Positions 36,191 to 47,146 of a stretch of DNA of 64,000 nucleotides are shown here, one piece after another. Origin of the DNA: Panorpa germanica (Eukaryota > Arthropoda > Insecta > Mecoptera > Panorpidae); the NCBI GenBank assembly GCA_963678705.1, contig OY783214.1, forward strand, positions 17,030,264 through 17,094,263, given 5' to 3'. Under the pieces are notes generated by a model that saw nothing but the letters and a program-made list of their open reading frames with translations, had not been told where the DNA came from and made no database searches. The stretch's first letter is position 1; the number at the start of each line of letters is the position of its first letter. Made by a program: the position numbers and the translations under genes.

Positions 36191-37779
36191 CAGACTTCTA
36201 TCTCTTATGGTTCATGAGATAATAACACTTGAAGCTTGATAGAACATTTTAGAACATTTGGTAGTCGAAAAATTATTCGAAAAAAATGATATTTTAACAA
36301 GGTATATTACCGTGAATGTAAAATTTATGACCTATATTAACGTAACTTTTTACGCTGATTTCAAATATGTAATTTATTTTTTGGTAGGCCTCCCGGTTTT
36401 CGAGATATCGGCGTGTCAAGGGTTAAATAATGGAAAGATTTCAAAATGGTTTCCATATTTGAAATCAGCGGGAAATTCTACGTTTAAAAACGTTGTTAAA
36501 TATCGAAAAAAAAACATTTGCTTTTTTGTTAAAATTTTAAAGGTATACTCTTGTTAATTTTACAAAAAGTTGATGGTCTCTGAATGTAAAATTTATGACC
36601 TATATTAACGTAACTTTTTACGCTGATTTCAAATATGTAATTTATTTTTTGGTAGGCCTCCCGGTTTTCGAGATATCGGCGTGTCAAGGGTTAAATAATG
36701 GAAAGATTTCAAAATGGTTTCCAGATTTGAAATCAGCGGGAAATTCTACGTTCAAAAACGTTGTTAAATATCGAAAAAAAAACATTTGCTTTTTTGTTAA
36801 AATTTTAAAGGTTATATACTCTTGTTAATTTTACAAAAAGTTGATGGTCTCTGAATGTAAAATTTATGACCTATATTAACGTAACTTTTTACGCTGATTT
36901 CAAATATGTAATTTATTTTTTGGTAGGCCTCCCGGTTTTCGAGATATCGGCGTGTCAAGGGTTAAATAATGGAAATTTTGTCGGCCATTTTGAAAAACTT
37001 CTTTTTGCTGTAGCGCCTAAACGGCTAAACCAATTTGAAAATTGTCTATGGCGAAAAGATGCGCAGGGAAATTCTATATAAAATTACATTTTCCAAATTT
37101 TTCCAAGACCCATAGTGCACCTGTAATAACGCTTGTGCAAACCATAGAATGAATGGCTCTAGTGTGGCCCCCTTATAGCTCCTAATAGAAACATTATATA
37201 AATTTTATAAAGGAGTATCTAGACTATCTCATATTAAAATTTGAGCATCCTAAGTGTTTATTGTACCTTGTAATTAACGTTGCAAGCATGCTATGTCAAT
37301 AAATGTAACGCTTGTGCAAACCATAGAATGCATGGCTCTAGTGTGGCCCCCTTAAGGCTCCTAATAGAAACATTATATAAATTTTATAAAGGAGTATCTA
37401 GACTATCTCATATTAAAATTTGAGCATCCTAAGTCTTTATTGTACCTTGTAATTAACGTTGCAAGCATGCTATGTCAATAAATGTAACGCTTGTGCAAAC
37501 CATAGAATGCATGGCTCTAGTGTGGCCCCCTTAAGGCTCCTAATAGAAACATTATATAAATTTTATAAAGGAGTATCTAGACTATCTCATATTAAAATTT
37601 GAGCAACCTAAGTCTTTATTGTACCTTGTAATTAACGTTGCAAGCATGCTATGTCAATAAATGTAACGCTTGTGCAAACCATAGAATGCATGGCTCTAGT
37701 GTGGCCCCCTTAAGGCTCCTAATAGAAACATTATATAAATTTTATAAAGAAGAGTCTAGACTACCTCATATAAAAATTT
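36191..37779 (+). repeat. Unit 24, type I HOR with one extra B (1,589 bp)
   Basis: L 36191-36313, 268-bp A 36314-36581 (aaaggtatactc, one T lost), 271-bp A 36582-36852, A5 36853-36975, T 36976-37126 (ggctaaacc), B 37127-37305, 37306-37484 and 37485-37663, Bt 37664-37779. Confidence 0.95.
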
Positions 37780-38917
37780 CAGACTTCTATCTCTTATGGT
37801 TCATGAGATAATAACACTTGAAGCTTGATAGAACATTTTAGAACATTTGGTAGTCGAAAAATTATTCGAAAAAAATGATATTTTAACAAGGTATATTACC
37901 GTGAATGTAAAATTTATGACCTATATTAACGTAACTTTTTACGCTGATTTCAAATATGTAATTTATTTTTTGGTAGGCCTCCCGGTTTTCGAGATATCGG
38001 CGTGTCAAGGGTTAAATAATGGAAAGATTTCAAAATGGTTTCCATATTTGAAATCAGCGGGAAATTCTACGTTTAAAAACGTTGTTAAATATCGAAAAAA
38101 ACATTTGCTTTTTTGTTAAAATTTTAAAGGTTATACTCTTGTTAATTTTACAAAAAGTTGATGGTCTCTGAATGTAAAATTTATGACCTATATTAACGTA
38201 ACTTTTTACGCTGATTTCAAATATGTAATTTATTTTTTGGTAGGCCTCCCGGTTTTCGAGATATCGGCGTGTCAAGGGTTAAATAATGGAAATTTTGTCG
38301 GCCATTTTGAAAAACTTCTTTTTGCTGTAGCGCCTAAACGGCTGAACCAATTTGAAAATTGTCTATGGCGAAAAGATGCGCAGGGAAATTCTATATAAAA
38401 TTACATTTTCCAAATTTTTCCAAGACCCATAGTGCACCTGTAATAACGCTTGTGCAAACCATAGAATGAATGGCTCTAGTGTGGCCCCCTTATAGCTCCT
38501 AATAGAAACATTATATAAATTTTATAAAGGAGTATCTAGACTATCTCATATTAAAATTTGAGCATCCTAAGTGTTTATTGTACCTTGTAATTAACGTTGC
38601 AAGCATGCTATGTCAATAAATGTAACGCTTGTGCAAACCATAGAATGCATGGCTCTAGTGTGGCCCCCTTAAGGCTCCTAATAGAAACATTATATAAATT
38701 TTATAAAGGAGTATCTAGACTATCTCATATTAAAATTTGAGCATCCTAAGTCTTTATTGTACCTTGTAATTAACGTTGCAAGCATGCTATGTCAATAAAT
38801 GTAACGCTTGTGCAAACCATAGAATGCATGGCTCTAGTGTGGCCCCCTTAAGGCTCCTAATAGAAACATTATATAAATTTTATAAAGGAGAGTCTAGACT
38901 ACCTCATATAAAAATTT
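37780..38917 (+). repeat. Unit 25, short type I HOR (1,138 bp)
   Basis: L 37780-37902, a single 267-bp A 37903-38169, A5 38170-38292, T 38293-38443, B 38444-38622 and 38623-38801, Bt 38802-38917. The A monomer is 2 bp short because the A run after atatcg near 38095 has seven A instead of nine. Confidence 0.95.
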
Positions 38918-40057
38918 CAGACTTCTATCTCTTATGGTTCATGAGATAATAACACTTGAAGCTTGATAGAACATTTTAGAACATTTGGTAGTCGAAAAAT
39001 TATTCGAAAAAAATGATATTTTAACAAGGTATATTACCGTGAATGTAAAATTTATGACCTATATTAACGTAACTTTTTACGCTGATTTCAAATATGTAAT
39101 TTATTTTTTGGTAGGCCTCCCGGTTTTCGAGATATCGGCGTGTCAAGGGTTAAATAATGGAAAGATTTCAAAATGGTTTCCATATTTGAAATCAGCGGGA
39201 AATTCTACGTTTAAAAACGTTGTTAAATATCGAAAAAAAAACATTTGCTTTTTTGTTAAAATTTTAAAGGTTATACTCTTGTTAATTTTACAAAAAGTTG
39301 ATGGTCTCTGAATGTAAAATTTATGACCTATATTAACGTAACTTTTTACGCTGATTTCAAATATGTAATTTATTTTTTGGTAGGCCTCCCGGTTTTCGAG
39401 ATATCGGCGTGTCAAGGGTTAAATAATGGAAATTTTGTCGGCCATTTTGAAAAACTTCTTTTTGCTGTAGCGCCTAAACGGCTGAACCAATTTGAAAATT
39501 GTCTATGGCGAAAAGATGCGCAGGGAAATTCTATATAAAATTACATTTTCCAAATTTTTCCAAGACCCATAGTGCACCTGTAATAACGCTTGTGCAAACC
39601 ATAGAATGAATGGCTCTAGTGTGGCCCCCTTATAGCTCCTAATAGAAACATTATATAAATTTTATAAAGGAGTATCTAGACTATCTCATATTAAAATTTG
39701 AGCATCCTAAGTGTTTATTGTACCTTGTAATTAACGTTGCAAGCATGCTATGTCAATAAATGTAACGCTTGTGCAAACCATAGAATGCATGGCTCTAGTG
39801 TGGCCCCCTTAAGGCTCCTAATAGAAACATTATATAAATTTTATAAAGGAGTATCTAGACTATCTCATATTAAAATTTGAGCATCCTAAGTCTTTATTGT
39901 ACCTTGTAATTAACGTTGCAAGCATGCTATGTCAATAAATGTAACGCTTGTGCAAACCATAGAATGCATGGCTCTAGTGTGGCCCCCTTAAGGCTCCTAA
40001 TAGAAACATTATATAAATTTTATAAAGGAGAGTCTAGACTACCTCATATAAAAATTT
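38918..40057 (+). repeat. Unit 26, short type I HOR (1,140 bp)
   Basis: L 38918-39040, a single A 39041-39309, A5 39310-39432, T 39433-39583, B 39584-39762 and 39763-39941, Bt 39942-40057. Confidence 0.95.
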
Positions 40058-40300
40058 CAGACTTCTATCTCTTATGGTTCATGAGATAATAACACTTGAA
40101 GCTTGATAGAACATTTTAGAATATTTGGTAGTCGAAAAATTATTCGAAAAAAATGATATTTTAACAAGGTATATTACCGTGAATGTAAAATTTATGACCT
40201 ATATTAACGTAACTTTTTACGCTGATTTAAAATATGTAATTTATTTTTTGGTAGGCCTCCCGGTTTTCGAAATATCGGCGTGTCAAGGGTTAAATAATGG

Positions 40301-40426
40301 ACATTTGCTTTTATCGTTACGACATTTGTTTTTATCATTACGACATTTGTTTTTATCATTACGACATTTGTTTTTATCATTACGACATTTGTTTTTATCG
40401 TTACGACATTTGTTTTTATCGTTACG
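40301..40426 (+). repeat. C minisatellite, 6 x 21 bp (unit 27)
   Basis: Same six-copy structure and variant order. Here it follows directly on the A/A2c fusion. Confidence 0.95.
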
Positions 40427-41086
40427 GCCGTTTATATTTAAAATTATAATAATGTGCCCCCTAATAGAAACTGTATATAAAATTTATAAAGGAGTGTTTA
40501 GACTATCTCATATTAAAATTTGAGCCTCCTAGGTCTATATTGTACCTTACAGTTAACGTTGTAAGCATGCTATGTCATTGTTGAATGTAACGCTTGTGTA
40601 ATGCTTGTGCAATCCATTGAATGCATGGCTCTAGTGTGGCCCCCTTAAGGCTCCTAATAGATACTGTATATAAAATTTATAAAGGAGTATCTATACTACC
40701 TCATATAAAAATTTAAGCCTCCTACGTCTTTATTGTACTTTGGAATTAACGTTGCAAGCATGCTATGTCAATAAATGTAAAGCTTGTGCAACCCATGGAA
40801 TACATGGCTCTAGCGTGGCCCCCTTAAGGCTCCTAATAGAAACTGTATATAAAATTTATAAAGGAGTGTTTAGACTATCTCATATTAAAATTTGAGCCTC
40901 CTAGGTCTATATTGTACCTTACAGTTAACGTTGTAAGCATGCTATGTCATTGTTGAATGTAACGCTTGTGTAATGCTTGTGCAATCCATTGAATGCATGG
41001 CTCTAGTGTGGCCCCCTTAAGGCTCCTAATAGATACTGTATATAAAATTTATAAAGGAGTGTCTATACTACCTCATATAAAAATTT

Positions 41087-41164
41087 CAGATTCCCAGCTC
41101 TAAACTGTGCTCTGTAATTAACGTTCCAATCATAGCATTATGTCATATAAAATGTCGTAACGCT
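41087..41164 (+). repeat. E, strongly diverged B-family monomer (unit 27)
   Basis: The segment cagattcccagctc to gtaacgct aligns with the second half of Y (attaacgtt, agcat, tatgtcat, gtaacgct) but with many changes. It immediately precedes the insert. Here it has ttccaatcatag where the other three copies have ttccaagcatag. Confidence 0.88.
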
Positions 41165-41574
41165 AATACATAAAAATAAATACATTTTATTGTAAACTTT
41201 AAATAATTTTTGAAAAAGAAATGTATTAGGGCAACATACATTCATAACATAAATTGAGGTTTCAAAAAATACTATATAGATTTTATTGCAACCTCTAAAT
41301 AGAGGTTGCCACTTAAATGTATAGGTTTTATTGCAACCTCTAAATAGAGGTTGCCACTTAAATGTATAGGTTTTATTGCAACCTCTAAATAGAGGTTGCC
41401 ACTTAAATGTATAGGTTTTATTGCAACCTCTAAATAGAGGTTGCCACTTAAATGTATAGGTTTTATTGCAACCTCTAAATAGAGGTTGCCACTTAAATGT
41501 ATAGGTTTTATTGCAACCTCTAAATAGAGGTTGCCACTTAAATGTATAGATTTTATTGCAACCTCTAAATAGAG
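41165..41574. repeat. 410-bp insert with palindromic 45-bp minisatellite D (unit 27)
   Basis: It starts with about 110 bp of very AT-rich sequence and ends with D. In D, ttgcaacctc recurs at 41286, 41331, 41376, 41421, 41466, 41511 and 41556, a strict 45-bp period. Every repeat contains gcaacctct-aaat-agaggttgc, a perfect 9-bp inverted repeat, though the last copy is cut short at agag. First and last copies have tagatttta, inner copies taggtttta. A further 9-bp inverted repeat, ctaatacat (41163-41171) with atgtattag (41221-41229), overlaps the left end. Confidence 0.93.
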
Positions 41575-42988
41575 CAATCCATTGAATGCATGGCTCTAGT
41601 GTGGCCCCCTTAAGGCTCCTAATAGAAACTGTATATAAAATTTATAAAGGAGTGTTTAGACTATCTCATATTAAAATTTGAGCCTCCTAGGTCTATATTG
41701 TACCTTACAGTTAACGTTGTAAGCATGCTATGTCATTGTTGAATGTAACGCTTGTGTAATGCTTGTGCAATCCATTGAATGCATGGCTCTAGTGTGGCCC
41801 CCTTAAGGCTCCTAATACATACTGTATATAAAATTTATAAAGGAGTGTCTATACTACCTCATATAAAAATTTAAGCCTCCTACGTCTTTATTGTACTTTG
41901 GAATTAACGTTGCAAGCATGCTATGTCAATAAATGTAAAGCTTGTGCAACCCATGGAATACATGGCTCTAGCGTGGCCCCCTTAAGGCTCCTAATAGAAA
42001 TTGTATATAAAATTTATAAAGGAGTGTTTAGACTATCTCATATTAAAATTTGAGCCTCCTAGGTCTATATTGTACCTTACAGTTAACGTTGTAAGCATGC
42101 TATGTCATTGTTGAATGTAACGCTTGTGTAATGCTTGTGCAATCCATTGAATGCATGGCTCTAGTGTGGCCCCCTTAAGGCTCCTAATAGATACTGTATA
42201 TAAAATTTATAAAGGAGTGTCTATACTACCTCATATGAAAATTTAAGCCTCCTACGTCTTTATTGTACTTTGGAATTAACGTTGCAAGCATGCTATGTCA
42301 ATAAATGTAAAGCTTGTGCAACCCATGAAATACATGGCTCTAGCGTGGCCCCCTTAAGGCTCCTAATAGAAACTGTATATAAAATTTATAAAGGAGTGTT
42401 TAGACTATCTCATATTAAAATTTGAGCCTCCTAGGTCTATATTGTACCTTACAGTTAACGTTGTAAGCATGCTATGTCATTGTTGAATGTAACGCTTGTG
42501 TAATGCTTGTGCAATCCATTGAATGCATGGCTCTAGTGTGGCCCCCTTAAGGCTCCTAATAGATACTGTATATAAAATTTATAAAGGAGTATCTATACTA
42601 TCTCATATAAAAATTTAAGCCTCCTACGTCTTTATTGTACTTTGGAATTAACGTTGCAAGCATGCTATGTCAATAAATGTAAAGCTAGTGCAACCCATGG
42701 AATACATGGCTCTAGCGTGGCCCCCTTAAGGCTCTTAATAGAAACTGTATATAAAATTTATAAAGGAGTGTTTAGACTATCTCATATTAAAATTTGAGCC
42801 TCCTAGGTATATATTGTACCTTACAGTTAACGTTGTAAGCATGCTATGTCATTGTTGAATGTAACGCTTGTGTAATGCTTGTGCAATCCATTGAATGCAT
42901 GGCTCTAGTGTGGCCCCCTTAAGGCTCCTAATAGATACTGTATATAAAATTTATAAAGGAGTGTCTATACTACCTCATATAAAAATTT
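41575..42988 (+). repeat. X/Y dimer array after the E/D insert (1,414 bp)
   Basis: X/Y dimers resume at caatccattgaatgc directly after the insert. It includes the linked variants catatgaaaa, cccatgaaatac and aaagctagtg, which recur twice in unit 31. Confidence 0.93.
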
Positions 42989-44220
42989 CAGACTTCTATC
43001 TCTTATGGTTCATGAGATAATAACACTTGAAGCTTGATAGAACATTTTAGAACATTTGGTAGTCGAAAAATTATTCGAAAAAAATGATATTTTAACAAGG
43101 TATATTACCGTGAATGTAAAATTTATGACCTATATTAACGTAACTTTTTACGCTGATTTCAAATATGTAATTTATTTTTTGGTAGGCCTCCCGGTTTTCG
43201 AGATATCGGCGTGTCAAGGGTTAAATAATGGAAAGATTTCAAAATGGTTTCCATATTTGAAATCAGCGGGAAATTCTACGTTTAAAAACGTTGTTAAATA
43301 TCGAAAAAAAAACATTTGCTTTTTTGTTAAAATTTTAAAGGTTATACTCTTGTTAATTTTACAAAAAGTTGATGGTCTCTGAATGTAAAATTTATGACCT
43401 ATATTAACGTAACTTTTTACGCTGATTTCAAATATGTAATTTATTTTTTGGTAGGCCTCCCGGTTTTCGAGATATCGGCGTGTCAAGGGTTAAATAATGG
43501 AAAGATTTCAAAATGGTTTCCAGATTTGAAATCAGCGGGAAATTCTACGTTCAAAAACGTTGTTAAATATCGAAAAAAAAACATTTGCTTTTTTGTTAAA
43601 ATTTTAAAGGTTATATACTCTTGTTAATTTTACAAAAAGTTGATGGTCTCTGAATGTAAAATTTATGACCTATATTAACGTAACTTTTTACGCTGATTTC
43701 AAATATGTAATTTATTTTTTGGTAGGCCTCCCGGTTTTCGAGATATCGGCGTGTCAAGGGTTAAATAATGGAAATTTTGTCGGCCATTTTGAAAAACTTC
43801 TTTTTGCTGTAGCGCCTAAACGGCTGAACCAATTTGAAAATTGTCTATGGCGAAAAGATGCGCAGGGAAATTCTATATAAAATTACATTTTCCAAATTTT
43901 TCCAAGACCCATAGTGCACCTGTAATAACGCTTGTGCAAACCATAGAATGAATGGCTCTAGTGTGGCCCCCTTATAGCTCCTAATAGAAACATTATATAA
44001 ATTTTATAAAGGAGTATCTAGACTATCTCATATTAAAATTTGAGCATCCTAAGTGTTTATTGTACCTTGTAATTAACGTTGCAAGCATGCTATGTCAATA
44101 AATGTAACGCTTGTGCAAACCATAGAATGCATGGCTCTAGTGTGGCCCCCTTAAGGCTCCTAATAGAAACATTATATAAATTTTATAAAGGAGTATCTAG
44201 ACTATCTCATATAAAAATTT
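42989..44220 (+). repeat. Unit 28, type I HOR lacking one B (1,232 bp)
   Basis: L 42989-43111, A 43112-43380, 271-bp A 43381-43651, A5 43652-43774, T 43775-43925, B 43926-44104, chimeric Bt 44105-44220. The length is 1,411 - 179. Bt carries gtatctagactatctc from an internal B followed by the normal Bt ending. Confidence 0.94.
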
Positions 44221-45360
44221 CAGACTTCTATCTCTTATGGTTCATGAGATAATAACACTTGAAGCTTGATAGAACATTTTAGAACATTTGGTTGTCGAAA
44301 AATTATTCGAAAAAAATGATATTTTAACAAGGTATATTACCGTAAATGTAAAATTTATGGCCTATATTAACGTAACTTTTTACGCTGATTTCAAATATGT
44401 AATTTATTTTTTGGTAGGCCTCCCGGTTTTCGAGATATCGGCGTGTCAAGGGTTAAATAATGGAAAGATTTCAAAATGGTTTCCATATTTGAAATCAGCG
44501 GGAAATTCTACGTTTAAAAACGTTGTTAAATATCGAAAAAAAAACATTTGCTTTTTTGTTAAAATTTTAAAGGTTATACTCTTGTTAATTTTACAAAAAG
44601 TTGATGGTCTCTGAATGTAAAATTTATGACCTATATTAACGTAACTTTTTACGCTGATTTCAAATATGTAATTTATTTTTTGGTAGGCCTCCCGGTTTTC
44701 GAGATATCGGCGTGTCAAGGGTTAAATAATGGAAATTTTGTCGGCCATTTTGAAAAACTTCTTCTTGCTGTAGCGCCTAAACGGCTAAACCAATTTGAAA
44801 ATTGTCTATGGCGAAAAGATGCGCAGGGAAATTCTATATAAAATTACATTTTCCAAATTTTTCCAAGACCCATAGTGCACCTGTAATAACGCTTGTGCAA
44901 ACCATAGAATGAATGGCTCTAGTGTGGCCCCCTTATAGCTCCTAATAGAAACATTATATAAATTTTATAAAGGAGTATCTAGACTATCTCATATTAAAAT
45001 TTGAGCATCCTAAGTGTTTATTGTACCTTGTAATTAACGTTGCAAGCATGCTATGTCAATAAATGTAACGCTTGTGCAAACCATAGAATGCATGGCTCTA
45101 GTGTGGCCCCCTTAAGGCTCCTAATAGAAACATTATATAAATTTTATAAAGGAGTATCTAGACTATCTCATATTAAAATTTGAGCATCCTAAGTCTTTAT
45201 TGTACCTTGTAATTAACGTTGCAAGCATGCTATGTCAATAAATGTAACGCTTGTGCAAACCATAGAATGCATGGCTCTAGTGTGGCCCCCTTAAGGCTCC
45301 TAATAGAAACATTATATAAATTTTATAAAGGAGAGTCTAGACTACCTCATATAAAAATTT
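44221..45360 (+). repeat. Unit 29, short type I HOR (1,140 bp)
   Basis: L 44221-44343 (gttgtcg, ccgtaaatg), A 44344-44612 (aatttatggcc), A5 44613-44735, T 44736-44886 (cttcttgctg, ggctaaacc), B 44887-45065 and 45066-45244, Bt 45245-45360. It has more private substitutions than most type I units. Confidence 0.94.
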
Positions 45361-45872
45361 CAGACTTCTATCTCTTATGGTTCATGAGATAATAACACTT
45401 GAAGCTTGATAAAACATTTTAGAACATTTGGTAGTCGAAAAATTATTCGAAAAAAATGATATTTTAACAAGGTATATTACCGTGAATGTAAAATTTATGA
45501 CCTATATTAACGTAACTTTTTACGCTGATTTAAAATATGTAATTTATTTTTTGGTAGGCCTCCCGGTTTTCGAGATATCGGCGTGTCAAGGGTTAAATAA
45601 TGGAAAGATTTCAAAATGGTTTCCATATTTGAAATCAGCGGGAAATTCTACGTTTAAAAACGTTGTTAAATATCGAAAAAAAAACATTTGCTTTTTTGTT
45701 AAAATTTTAAAGGTTATACTCTTGTTAATTTCACAAAAAGTCGATGGTCTCCAAATGTAAAATTTATAACGTATTGTGACGTAACTTTTTACGCTGATTT
45801 CAAATATGCAATTTATTTTTTGGTAGGCCTCCCGGTTTTCGAAATATCTGCGTGTCAAGGGTTAAATAATGG

Positions 45873-45998
45873 ACATTTGCTTTTATCGTTACGACATTTG
45901 TTTTTATCATTACGACATTTGTTTTTATCATTACGACATTTGTTTTTATCATTACGACATTTGTTTTTATCGTTACGACATTTGTTTTTATCGTTACG
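45873..45998 (+). repeat. C minisatellite, 6 x 21 bp (unit 30)
   Basis: Same six-copy structure and variant order as the other C arrays. Confidence 0.95.
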
Positions 45999-46658
45999 GC
46001 CGTTTATATTTAAAATTATAATAATGTGCCCCCTAATAGAAACTGTATATAAAATTTATAAGGGAGTGTTTAGACTATCTCATATTAAAATTTGAGCCTC
46101 CTAGGTCTATATTGTACCTTACAGTTAACGTTGTAAGCATGCTATGTCATTGTTGAATGTAACGCTTGTGTAATGCTTGTGCAATCCATTGAATGCATGG
46201 CTCTAGTGTGGCCCCCTTAAGGCTCCTAATAGATACTGTATATAAAATTTATAAAGGAGTATCTATACTACCTCATATAAAAATTTAAGCCTCCTACGTC
46301 TTTATTGTACTTTGGAATTAACGTTGCAAGCATGCTATGTCAATAAATGTAAAGCTTGTGCAACCCATGGAATACATGGCTCTAGCGTGGCCCCCTTAAG
46401 GCTCCTAATAGAAACTGTATATAAAATTTATAAAGGAGTGTTTAGACTATCTCATATTAAAATTTGAGCCTCCTAGGTCTATATTGTACCTTACAGTTAA
46501 CGTTGTAAGCATGCTATGTCATTGTTGAATGTAACGCTTGTGTAATGCTTGTGCAATCCATTGAATGCATGGCTCTAGTGTGGCCCCCTTAAGGCTCCTA
46601 ATAGATACTGTATATAAAATTTATAAAGGAGTGTCTATACTACCTCATATAAAAATTT

Positions 46659-46736
46659 CAGATTCCCAGCTCTAAACTGTGCTCTGTAATTAACGTTCCA
46701 AGCATAGCATTATGTCATATAAAATGTCGTAACGCT
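46659..46736 (+). repeat. E, diverged B-family monomer (unit 30)
   Basis: Same as the E of unit 27 apart from ttccaagcatag. Confidence 0.88.
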
Positions 46737-47146
46737 AATACATAAAAATAAATACATTTTATTGTAAACTTTAAATAATTTTTGAAAAAGAAATGTATTA
46801 GGGCAACATACATTCATAACATAAATTGAGGTTTCAAAAAATACTATATAGATTTTATTGCAACCTCTAAATAGAGGTTGCCACTTAAATGTATAGGTTT
46901 TATTGCAACCTCTAAATAGAGGTTGCCACTTAAATGTATAGGTTTTATTGCAACCTCTAAATAGAGGTTGCCACTTAAATGTATAGGTTTTATTGCAACC
47001 TCTAAATAGAGGTTGCCACTTAAATGTATAGGTTTTATTGCAACCTCTAAATAGAGGTTGCCACTTAAATGTATAGGTTTTATTGCAACCTCTAAATAGA
47101 GGTTGCCACTTAAATGTATAGATTTTATTGCAACCTCTAAATAGAG
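46737..47146. repeat. 410-bp insert with 45-bp minisatellite D (unit 30)
   Basis: Same length, same repeat number and same edge variants as the insert of unit 27. Confidence 0.93.

Larger units (their letters stand above)
40058..42988 (+). repeat. Unit 27, type II HOR with fused A/A2c and E/D insert (2,931 bp)
   Basis: L 40058-40180, a 120-bp A/A2c fusion 40181-40300, C 40301-40426, spacer 40427-40455, X/Y array 40456-41086, E 41087-41164, insert 41165-41574, X/Y array 41575-42988. The complete A is missing. The fusion begins as a type II A (gatttaaaatatg) and ends as A2c (cgaaatatcgg). Confidence 0.93.

Noticed and set aside
40301..40523. 132-codon frame with repeated HLFLSLR residues
   Set aside because: The seven-residue repeat is only the 21-bp C minisatellite, whose length is a multiple of three. 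The longer frame exists because A and A2c fused in unit 27.
41274..41574. CRISPR-like array: regular repeats with an internal palindrome
   Set aside because: The repeats are directly adjacent, with no unique spacers. No cas-like gene is present and the setting is eukaryotic satellite.
41272..41577. Minus-strand frame with a 15-residue repeat (LYLEVAIKPIHLSGN)
   Set aside because: This is the 45-bp D minisatellite, again a multiple of three. The frame has no conserved start region and no family I recognise.
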